Part shown: in pieces, positions 1-5,285 of the stretch
Layout of the letters: each line of letters begins with the position of its first letter
Numbering within the stretch: position 1 is the stretch's first letter
Source: Cyanobacteriota bacterium
GTDB taxonomy: Bacteria > Cyanobacteriota > Cyanobacteriia > Phormidesmidales > Phormidesmidaceae
NCBI GenBank assembly: GCA_027592485.1
Contig: JAQCKL010000290.1
Span: 1 to 6,141 of the forward strand
DNA: 6,141 bases
Direction: 5' to 3'
Made by a program: the position numbers and the translations under genes
Notes under the pieces: model-generated
Databases searched by the model: none
Told to the model about the DNA's origin: nothing
Seen by the model: the letters and a program-made list of their open reading frames with translations, nothing else

Positions 1-479
1 TCGGTAAACTTTAACTGACTACTCCCTTCCACAACAACTCCTGTTCTCAACCCCTGTGACACTTACCCACCGGGCTATCAGGGGAGGGTATTATCCTAGA
101 AATCACCGAAAGGATAGTGATTGCCGATATTGATCAAACTATTGCTCTATTGGCACAGCTTGAAACCAGACAGATCCAAATTAGTATTGATGATTTTGGT
201 ACGGGCTATTCTTCCCTGAGTTATCTGCATCGGTTACCCGTTCACAGCCTCAAAATTGATAGCTCTTTTGTGAGTCAAATGCAATCTGACCAGCGCAACT
301 ATCAGGTTGTTAGCACGATTATCGCTTTGAGTCGTCAGCTCGGGCTGACGACTGTAGCAGAGGGGATCGAAACCCCCCAACAGCTACAAGCATTGCAGCA
401 ATTAAACTGCCAAATGGGCCAAGGATACTGGTTTGCCCGACCCCTACCGGCCCATGACATTGAGGCTCGGTTTTTTTGA
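1..479 (+). pseudogene. C-terminal EAL domain fragment (c-di-GMP phosphodiesterase), apparently frameshifted upstream
   Basis: EAL domains hydrolyse cyclic-di-GMP and usually sit at the end of multidomain signalling proteins. In the frame open from 60 to the TGA at 477-479 the C-terminal half is clear: LEITER (96-113), IDDFGTGYSSLSYL, LKID, VAEGIET and GYWFARPL, in the right order and spacing and ending where EAL proteins normally end. Upstream the frame breaks. A TGA lies at 57-59. The motif SVNFN, matching the usual SVN-x-S strand, is read from position 1 in another frame and hits a stop at 16-18. LTDYSLPQQL, also EAL-like, is read in a third frame from about 14. The distance from VNFN to LEITE is 92 nt, close to the usual spacing but not a multiple of three. 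This suggests at least two small indels and a decayed gene. The E-A-L signature itself lies outside the window. A shorter protein from GTG 117 would lack most of the active site. Sequencing error is the main alternative. Confidence 0.65.
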
Positions 480-481
480 GG

Positions 482-526
482 GCGATCGCCTGCCCATTTG
501 ACAAGCCAACTGGACCAGGCGATCGC
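482..526. repeat. Inverted pair of HIP1 sites between convergent genes
   Basis: GCGATCGCCTG (482-492) and CAGGCGATCGC (516-526) are perfect 11-bp inverted copies separated by 23 nt, each containing the cyanobacterial HIP1 palindrome. They fill the gap between the plus-strand EAL remnant and the minus-strand clpP3 end. A transcript could fold here and help end transcription in both directions. There is no U-tract after the hairpin in either direction, because the T7 run at 471-477 lies on the wrong side. A standard intrinsic terminator is therefore not supported. Confidence 0.6.
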
Positions 527-542
527 GGGCCGTGCCGATGCC

Positions 543-1172
543 CTAGGCTGTCGCTGCCGTGATGGCTTCGGGGGTGCGCTCTTCAATGACGCGATCGATT
601 AAGCCGTATTCCATCGCTTCCTGGGCCGACATAAAGTTGTCGCGATCGGTATCCTTTTGAATTTGCTCCGGGGTTTGGCCCGTACAATCCGCCAGCATTT
701 GATTCAGCTCCCGTCGGGTGCGCAGAATCTGCTTCGCCTCAATGGCAATGTCGGTGGCCTGCAACCGCTGCCGTCCCGTACTGGCAGAGGGCTGGTGAAT
801 CATGATCCGGGAATGGGGTAGGGCCAGGCGCTTGCCTTTGGTCCCTGCCGCCAGCAAAAAGGACCCCATCGATGCCGCTAGACCCAAACAGATGGTGACC
901 ACATCCGACTTGATGTACTGCATCGTGTCGTAGATCGCCATGCCAGCGGTAACTGAACCCCCAGGGGAGTTGATATAAAGGTAAATAGGTTTGGTGTTGT
1001 CATCGGAGTCGAGATACAACATGGCCGCCACGATGGAGTTGGCCAGGGTGTCACTGACCGCCTGCCCCAAAAAAATAATCCGCTCTTGGTTGAGGCGGGT
1101 ATAGAGGTCAATCCACTGGGTATATTGGCTTCCCGGCAAACGATAGGGAACTTTGGGGGTACCGATAGGCAT
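543..1172 (-). CDS. clpP3: ATP-dependent Clp protease proteolytic subunit ClpP3 (active)
   Basis: This is a serine peptidase subunit (family S14) of the barrel-shaped Clp protease, which degrades proteins fed in by a Clp/Hsp100 ATPase. The 209-residue protein has the whole fold: the RIIFLG strand (31-36), YINSPGGSVTAG (66-77) forming the oxyanion region, LAASMG with nucleophile Ser101, MIHQP with His126, and DTDRDNF with Asp178. The triad is thus complete. The N-terminus (MPIGTPKVPYRLPG) is short with no long propeptide, as in cyanobacterial ClpP3. It follows clpR by 83 nt on the same strand and is probably co-transcribed. In Synechococcus elongatus, ClpP3 and ClpR form one mixed core that works with the ClpC chaperone; that complex is inferred here from family knowledge. 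The ATG at 1170-1172 is preceded by only a weak purine-rich stretch. The ClpP3 name rests on pairing with ClpR and the N-terminal sequence. Confidence 0.95.
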   Translation of the reverse strand: MPIGTPKVPYRLPGSQYTQWIDLYTRLNQERIIFLGQAVSDTLANSIVAAMLYLDSDDNTKPIYLYINSPGGSVTAGMAIYDTMQYIKSDVVTICLGLAASMGSFLLAAGTKGKRLALPHSRIMIHQPSASTGRQRLQATDIAIEAKQILRTRRELNQMLADCTGQTPEQIQKDTDRDNFMSAQEAMEYGLIDRVIEERTPEAITAATA

Positions 1173-1255
1173 GGTGCTTGTCTTCTTTTAAGTCTTTAAG
1201 GGCGTCTGGAACACAATCAAGAGGTCGGGGGTAGGCGCAAAACAGCAATCAGCCG

Positions 1256-1930
1256 TTAACCCACCGCTGCCGGGATTTTAGGCAAGTCCTTTGGATTCTC
1301 TAAGATCCGATCGATCAAGCCATATTCCTTGGCTTCATAGGCACTCATATAGAACATGCGATCGGCATCCTGGGCAATACTCTCCACCGACTTGCCGGTA
1401 TTACGGGCCAGGATCTCCATCATCGAATGTTTGTTATGGAGCGCTTCCTTGACCTGTAGCTCAATATCTGTCGCCTGGCCACGAGCCCCACTGCTGGGTT
1501 GATTTAAGACAATGCTGGCATGGGGGAGGCTGGCTCGAAACCCCTTAGTCCCAGAGGACAAAATCACCGCCGCACTACCCACCGCCTGCCCAATGCAAAT
1601 GGTGTGGACGGGGGGCTTGATGTAATTGAGCGTGTCACAAATGGCAAAGGCCTCGGTCTCGAAGGTGCCGCCTTCGATGTTGCCGCCGGAGTTGATATAA
1701 AAGTAGACGGGCTTATCCGGATCGTCGAATTGTAGATAGAGGAGCTGGGCGATAATGAGCTCCGTCACATCTAACCCAACTTGTTGCTTTAATTCATCCT
1801 GGGAAAACAACGGCAGACCCAAGTAAACAATCCGCTCCTTCAACAATAGGGAGGGCAGATCGGGGGGTGGGGTCCGGTAGTAAGCATCCCCAGAATAGGG
1901 AGCCTGTACAGCACGGATGGATGAACTCAT
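1256..1930 (-). CDS. clpR: ClpR, catalytically inactive ClpP-like subunit
   Basis: This is a ClpP-fold protein of 224 residues without peptidase residues. Aligning its motifs with the adjacent ClpP3, the nucleophile Ser is Gly118 (GQAVGSA), the His is Asn143 (VLNQP) and the Asp is Met192 (DADRMFYMSA). The rest of the fold is kept: RIVYLG (33-38), FYIN (77-80), TEAFAICDTLNYIKPPVHTICIG (92-114) and SAYEAKEYGLID (196-207). Loss of all three catalytic residues defines ClpR, a structural subunit found in cyanobacteria and plastids that assembles with ClpP3. Between FYIN and FETEAFAI it has extra residues relative to ClpP3, as ClpR proteins do, although this loop (SGGNIEGGT) seems short compared with the glycine-rich loop I remember from other cyanobacterial ClpR proteins. 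The gene is the first of the clpR-clpP3 pair. No good Shine-Dalgarno sequence precedes the ATG at 1928-1930. Confidence 0.95.
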   Translation of the reverse strand: MSSSIRAVQAPYSGDAYYRTPPPDLPSLLLKERIVYLGLPLFSQDELKQQVGLDVTELIIAQLLYLQFDDPDKPVYFYINSGGNIEGGTFETEAFAICDTLNYIKPPVHTICIGQAVGSAAVILSSGTKGFRASLPHASIVLNQPSSGARGQATDIELQVKEALHNKHSMMEILARNTGKSVESIAQDADRMFYMSAYEAKEYGLIDRILENPKDLPKIPAAVG

Positions 1931-2024
1931 AAAACGATGGTGATGACGTAATTATCTTGGGGTAATTTTTGGTGACTTAAGCCGCCCAGTTTTTAACATA
2001 GTAACGTGAGGGGGAGTCTGGCCC
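1931..2024. promoter_or_regulatory. Divergent promoter region between clpR and the VWA gene
   Basis: This 94-bp gap (154 bp if the VWA gene starts at 2079) separates two divergent genes and must hold or adjoin both promoters. On the minus strand GATAAT (plus 1951-1956) is a plausible -10 for clpR, with only a poor -35 (TTAAGT, plus 1975-1980, 18-nt spacing). On the plus strand TAACAT (1994-1999) is the best -10 for the VWA gene, without a convincing -35. The location is firm; the individual boxes are guesses. Confidence 0.35.
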
Positions 2025-2066
2025 ATGGTCCGGATATCCCCACCCCTACTAAAGCCGGATATTGAT

Positions 2067-2070
2067 GGAG
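2067..2070 (+). promoter_or_regulatory. Ribosome binding site GGAG supporting the internal VWA start
   Basis: GGAG ends 8 nt before the ATG at 2079-2081, which is optimal spacing. It favours that codon over the ATG at 2025, which lies 18 codons upstream and is preceded by only a G-rich stretch (2008-2015). Confidence 0.5.
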
Positions 2071-2078
2071 TTACCCCA

Positions 2079-3314
2079 ATGACTGTTGGCCTACAATGCG
2101 CGCTAAGTGATCCCTGTCTCGATGGTCAACAGGGGGCCAGCCAACGGCAGCTATCGATCTCGCTACAGGCCCTGATGGGTGGGGCGGGCAAGACCTCCCT
2201 CAACCTCGGCTTGGTATTAGACCATAGCGGGTCGATGCATGGTCCACCCCTACGCACGGTCAAAGAAGCGGCGGGGCAGCTCGTGGATCAGCTCACCCCT
2301 ACCGATACCCTTTCGGTGGTGGTATTTGACCATCAGGCAAAGGTCTTGGTGCCGCTGCAGGCGGTGGAGAATGGCGATTTCATCAAGGGCTGCATCCAAA
2401 CCCTAAAACCCAGTGGTGGTACTGCCATTGATGAGGGCATGAAGCTAGGGATTGAGCAGGTGGCTAAGGGGAAACAGGGCAAGGTCTCCCAAATCTTTTT
2501 GCTCACCGATGGCGAAAATGAGCATGGAGATAACGATCGCTGCCTCAAGCTGGCCCAAGTAGCGGCAGAGTACAACCTCACCCTCAACACCCTCGGATTT
2601 GGGGACCATTGGAATCAGGATGTGCTGGAGGCGATCGCCGATGCGGGCGGCGGTGCCCTTGCCTATATCGCAGCGCCAGAGGCAGCCGTGACCGAATTCT
2701 CCCGTTTACTGAGTCGAGCCCAATCGGTGTCTCTGACCAACGCCCATCTACACCTCACCCTTATGCCTGGGGTGCGCCTAGCGGAACTCAAACCGGTAGC
2801 CCAGGTGGCCCCAGAAACCGTCGAGTTAACGGTGATTCAAGAGGGGAATTCGGTGGTGGTGCGCTTGGGCGATCTGATGGTGGATAGCCCCCGCATTGTC
2901 TTGACCAACCTCTACATCACCCCTCCCCAAGACGGCAGTTTCCCCATTGCCAAGGTCCAAGTGTGCTACGACGCCCCTGGCACCGATCAAACCGAACTCT
3001 GGTCCGATACGGTGATCGTTGATGGCGTCGCCCAGGCTAATTATCAACCCACCCCCAATGACCAGGTGCAGCACCAGGTCTTGACCCTCGCCAAATACCG
3101 CCAAACCCAAATTGCCGAACAAAAACTGCAAGCGGGCGATCGCCAAGGGGCAGCCACCCTATTGCAATCGGCAGCGAAGACGGCGCTGCAAATGGGGGAT
3201 ACCGGTGCAGCGACGGTGCTACAGCAAAATGCCACCCGCTTGCAGGCGGGCAAGGATTTATCGGAGGGCGATCGCAAACGCACCCGCATTGTCTCTAAAA
3301 CCCGACTTCAATAG
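2079..3314 (+). CDS. von Willebrand factor type A (VWA) domain protein
   Basis: Counting from the preferred ATG at 2079, the protein has 411 residues. A short N-terminal strand region (MTVGLQCALSDPCLD) leads into a VWA domain of about residues 40-215. The metal-ion site is complete: DHSGS (Asp48, Ser50, Ser52), Thr115 in GGTAID and Asp144 in LLTDGENEHGDND, so it should bind Mg2+ and a protein ligand through it. A beta-rich middle follows. The C-terminus (about 330-411) is helical and Gln/Ala-rich (LAKYRQTQIAEQKL, GAATLLQSAAKTAL, GAATVLQQNATRLQ), looking like two short helical repeats. I see no signal peptide or membrane segment, so it is probably cytoplasmic. Similar VWA proteins are widespread in cyanobacteria without a settled role. 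The open frame extends to an ATG at 2025 (429 residues), but residues 1-18 of that version (MVRISPPLLKPDIDGVTP) do not look like the family N-terminus and the internal start has a better ribosome binding site. The gene is divergent from clpR and convergent with the NYN gene. Confidence 0.9.
   Translation: MTVGLQCALSDPCLDGQQGASQRQLSISLQALMGGAGKTSLNLGLVLDHSGSMHGPPLRTVKEAAGQLVDQLTPTDTLSVVVFDHQAKVLVPLQAVENGDFIKGCIQTLKPSGGTAIDEGMKLGIEQVAKGKQGKVSQIFLLTDGENEHGDNDRCLKLAQVAAEYNLTLNTLGFGDHWNQDVLEAIADAGGGALAYIAAPEAAVTEFSRLLSRAQSVSLTNAHLHLTLMPGVRLAELKPVAQVAPETVELTVIQEGNSVVVRLGDLMVDSPRIVLTNLYITPPQDGSFPIAKVQVCYDAPGTDQTELWSDTVIVDGVAQANYQPTPNDQVQHQVLTLAKYRQTQIAEQKLQAGDRQGAATLLQSAAKTALQMGDTGAATVLQQNATRLQAGKDLSEGDRKRTRIVSKTRLQ
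2631..3275. repeat. Three HIP1 octamers within the VWA gene
   Basis: GCGATCGC occurs at 2631-2638, 3136-3143 and 3268-3275, all inside coding sequence. HIP1 is a highly over-represented palindrome in many cyanobacterial genomes, and it is the main base-composition clue to the host group here. Six copies in 6.1 kb is far above chance for an 8-mer. Confidence 0.85.
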
Positions 3315-3352
3315 TTGAGTCAGCGGGGAGAACGGGTGAGATCGCCCCTGGA

Positions 3353-3877
3353 TCAGTAGCTATCTTTTTTCTCGATGTGGGCTCTCAAATCATTGAGATC
3401 GACATAGCGATCAGTGGCATTGCGGAGTTCACGGGCGATCATGCCCTCCGTAGACACAACCGTGATGTGGGTATTTTTCGAGCGCAACAACTCAATGGCC
3501 CGCTCAAAATCACCATCTCCACTGAATAGCACCACGCGATCGTACTGTTCTGCGGTATTGAACATATCCACAACAATTTCGATGTCGAGGTTGGCTTTTT
3601 GGGAATAGCGCCCTGAGTTATCGTCGTAATACTCTTTCAAGATTTTAGTGCGAACGGTATACCCCAAGCTGATTAAGGCATCCCGAAAACCCCGCTGATC
3701 TTGAGGATCTTTCAGGCCCGTATACCAAAAGGCATTAACCAGAGATAGGCCCACATCTTGAGACAAAAAATATTCCAATACTCGTTTGGGATCAAAAAAC
3801 CAGCCATTTTTTTGCTGGGCATAAAACATGTTATTACCGTCTACAAAAATAGACAGCCGCTTCATTTGAATAGACAT
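3353..3877 (-). CDS. NYN-domain (LabA/DUF88 family) protein
   Basis: This 174-residue protein is made almost entirely of one NYN domain, a PIN-like nuclease fold. The acidic residues expected of the metal site are present: Asp13 in IFVDGNN, Asp98 and Asp104 in KANLDIEIVVDMF, and Asp121/Asp123 in FSGDGDFERAIELL. The C-terminal ITVVST and IARELRNATDRYVDLNDL segments are typical of the group. LabA of Synechococcus elongatus belongs to this family and affects KaiC-dependent circadian output; other NYN proteins are ribonucleases. The protein strongly resembles LabA-type cyanobacterial proteins, but paralogues are common, so the gene symbol is withheld. The ATG at 3875-3877 is used here; an alternative Met at residue 5 (MKRLSIFVDGNN) would remove four residues, and neither has a strong Shine-Dalgarno. 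Its 3' end faces the VWA gene across 38 bp in which I see no clear hairpin. Confidence 0.9.
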   Translation of the reverse strand: MSIQMKRLSIFVDGNNMFYAQQKNGWFFDPKRVLEYFLSQDVGLSLVNAFWYTGLKDPQDQRGFRDALISLGYTVRTKILKEYYDDNSGRYSQKANLDIEIVVDMFNTAEQYDRVVLFSGDGDFERAIELLRSKNTHITVVSTEGMIARELRNATDRYVDLNDLRAHIEKKDSY

Positions 3878-4112
3878 AGAAATTTTGCTGGTCTTCAGAA
3901 TCTACAAGGGAAACAGAAATAGGAACAACATCACCCGCCAAGGACAAAGCCAAGGATGTTGACCAGAATATATCAGGTGCAAGGTCAAACCATGACAGCC
4001 TTATCTAGCCCAATGGCCAGACAATGAGGCTGCCGAGGAACCCCAATACCTTCAAGAGCTCCAACCTCTAATGTTTGAGTTGCACTCAGCTTGTATAAAA
4101 GCAGACTATTGA

Positions 4113-4131
4113 TCCTTAAACGAATTAAGGA
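4113..4131. repeat. Short inverted repeat TCCTTAA-N5-TTAAGGA
   Basis: Perfect 7-bp arms (4113-4119 and 4125-4131) flank ACGAA. It lies about 240 bp upstream of the NYN gene start and is A/T-rich with a compact symmetric shape, which would suit a dimeric DNA-binding protein. It could equally be a chance palindrome in A/T-rich sequence, and no T-tract follows to make it a terminator. Confidence 0.3.
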
Positions 4132-4437
4132 AATGAATAATAGCAACCATTAGAGAGAATAAGCATATGGTCAATATTATAGGGCCTTACCCTCAGAAAT
4201 GTGGAGCTATTTACATTTGGTTTGGCTAACAAAAGTGCCTGGGCGACAGACATGTTTCTTTGCCTGTTTTTCACTGTTTAAATGACATTCATTAACCCCG
4301 GACCTAAAACTGATCGATTTTCAAGATGCTGGGGAATTTATGCCAAGGACAGCCGCAAATACTGCCCGGCGATTCTCTAGTTTAATTAAGCGATATTCCA
4401 ATGCCCCCACCTGTCAGGTATACGAAAGGCATCGTCC

Positions 4438-4545
4438 ATGGCTCACGACCTTAAGCCTACCGTTACGTCGATCAGACATTACATCCTACTCACAATGGGA
4501 ATTGTTGGCAATCCAGACGCCAATAATGCCGTTTTGGAGCCTTAA
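4438..4545 (+). CDS. Possible 35-residue small ORF, unrecognised
   Basis: ATG at 4438 opens a frame reading MAHDLKPTVTSIRHYILL and ending NAVLEP before the TAA at 4543-4545. AAGG (4426-4429) sits 8 nt upstream, an acceptable ribosome binding site. The middle (about residues 15-24) is mildly hydrophobic but too short for a confident membrane segment. It overlaps a longer plus-strand frame (4340-4564) that has no properly spaced ribosome binding site. I recognise no family, and a chance ORF is the more likely explanation. Confidence 0.15.
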   Translation: MAHDLKPTVTSIRHYILLTMGIVGNPDANNAVLEP

Positions 4546-4655
4546 CCTCCCTAGTACAGGATGACGTAAAGGCACCCCCCTTAACAACGGCTGACAAACT
4601 TGCCTGATAGACCTTTTTGATTTTGATTTTGCATTTTTGCTACTGGGCAGCAGTA

Positions 4656-4761
4656 CTATAGCGCCGGCCCCATTGCTTCGGACACTAGGATCGCCCTAAT
4701 GCTTCGCGCAGAGGCAAAGTAGTTCGTAGTCTTGTCTTAACCGGGCTGGCGACTGCTATAG
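4656..4761. mobile_element. MITE-like or extragenic palindromic element, about 106 bp
   Basis: The left end on the plus strand reads CTATAGCGCCGGCCC (4656-4670). The right end on the minus strand reads CTATAGCAGTCGCCAGCCC (4743-4761). These match apart from a 4-nt insertion (CAGT) and one substitution, giving imperfect terminal inverted repeats of about 15 bp. Inside are a stem CACTAGG-ATCGC-CCTAATG (4683-4701, one C-A mismatch) and a direct repeat TGCTTCG (4674-4680, 4700-4706). There is no transposase frame, so if mobile it would be non-autonomous. No clear target duplication is visible. It ends 5 bp from the stop codon of the coiled-coil gene, so it could form the 3' end of that transcript. 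REP-type repeat or chance structure are the alternatives. Confidence 0.4.
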
Positions 4762-4766
4762 AGACC

Positions 4767-5285
4767 TTAGTCGAACCAACCAATGTCCATGTCAGATACC
4801 ATACTGCGCTGCTCTCCCCGTTGAATGGCGTATTCAGGGATGTGTTTAACGGGGGCCCGGCGCGACATTTTTACAGCTAGGGGAGCACGTTCAGGGGAGG
4901 GGGTTGGCTTCGATTCCGGTTGCGGCTGGCTCATCTTTAAGATCACCTGTTTCGCTTCTTCTAGCTCAGCCGTAAGCTTCAGCAGTTGAGTATCCTTTTG
5001 CTGGGTGGCATTTTCAGCTTTCTCTAAGGCGTCTTTGAGCTCAAACAGTCGCGATTGTTGGTCTTCCAAATCCCCTTGCAATCCCTTGATCTGGTCGAGT
5101 AGTTTTGACTCCTGGGTTTTGATTGTGTCTAGGTCGGCAGTCAAACGCTTCACCTGTTGCTCTAAATCTGCCTTGGTTGGGCCACGGCTACTGGTAGAAC
5201 GACGGGGGGTAGGCTCGGTTGGTGGTGCCGGTTCTGAAGGTTGAGTCTCCTCTCGGAGTAAATCAGACAAATTTTTCTTGGTCAT
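4767..5285 (-). CDS. Coiled-coil partner of a ParA ATPase, candidate type 2 McdB
   Basis: The protein has 172 residues in three parts. The N-terminus (MTKKNLSDLLREE, then a Pro/Ser/Arg-rich stretch to about 37) is charged and probably disordered. Residues 38-118 form a long coiled coil with regular Leu/Ile spacing and many Gln, Lys and Glu. After a Pro/Ser-rich linker (119-137) the C-terminus is basic (SRRAPVKHIPEYAIQRG) and ends in DMDIGWFD, with Trp170 flanked by acidic residues. No catalytic motif, signal peptide or membrane segment is visible. McdB proteins, which link carboxysomes to the ATPase McdA and can form condensates, are described as disordered plus coiled-coil proteins with an invariant C-terminal tryptophan among acidic residues; this protein fits that pattern. 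Its ATG overlaps the stop of the ATPase gene (ATGA), implying translational coupling and a shared complex. The McdB identity is inferred; a partner for another ParA-positioned cargo remains possible. Confidence 0.88.
   Translation of the reverse strand: MTKKNLSDLLREETQPSEPAPPTEPTPRRSTSSRGPTKADLEQQVKRLTADLDTIKTQESKLLDQIKGLQGDLEDQQSRLFELKDALEKAENATQQKDTQLLKLTAELEEAKQVILKMSQPQPESKPTPSPERAPLAVKMSRRAPVKHIPEYAIQRGEQRSMVSDMDIGWFD

Larger units (their letters stand above)
3878..4655. other. Gene-poor stretch upstream of the NYN gene
   Basis: No convincing gene is present in this 0.78 kb. Frames on both strands are short, mostly lack ribosome binding sites and match no family I recognise. It must contain the promoter of the minus-strand NYN gene; TATATT on the minus strand (plus about 3968-3973) is a possible -10 with no matching -35. 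GCCAAGGA is directly repeated at 3937-3944 and 3949-3956. A T-rich stretch lies at about 4612-4639. On the plus strand one frame from 4282 to 4545 has only two internal stops (4378-4380 and 4387-4389), so a heavily decayed gene is possible but unsupported by homology. Confidence 0.6.

Noticed and set aside
471..526. Intrinsic terminator for the EAL remnant or clpP3
   Set aside because: The hairpin is present but the T7 run precedes it on the plus strand, and on the minus strand the run following the hairpin is A, so the U-tract criterion fails.
2826..3146. Minus-strand 106-codon ORF inside the VWA gene
   Set aside because: It is a shadow of a well-supported coding frame; the translation is low in motif content and matches nothing known.
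4075..4099. Plus-strand promoter TTGAGT with TATAAA
   Set aside because: The spacing is only 13 nt and no supported gene lies downstream on that strand.
4340..4564. Plus-strand ORF of 74 codons in the gap
   Set aside because: Its only upstream G-rich stretch (4331-4336) is too close to the ATG, the translation shows no recognisable motif, and it overlaps another equally weak frame.
4656..4761. CRISPR-type repeat array
   Set aside because: Only one pair of 7-bp direct repeats and one pair of inverted ends are present, with no regular repeat-spacer units.
5005..5244. Plus-strand 79-codon ORF opposite the coiled-coil gene
   Set aside because: Its Ser/Cys-rich translation is what antisense reading of a Gln/Leu/Glu coiled coil gives; there is no independent support.
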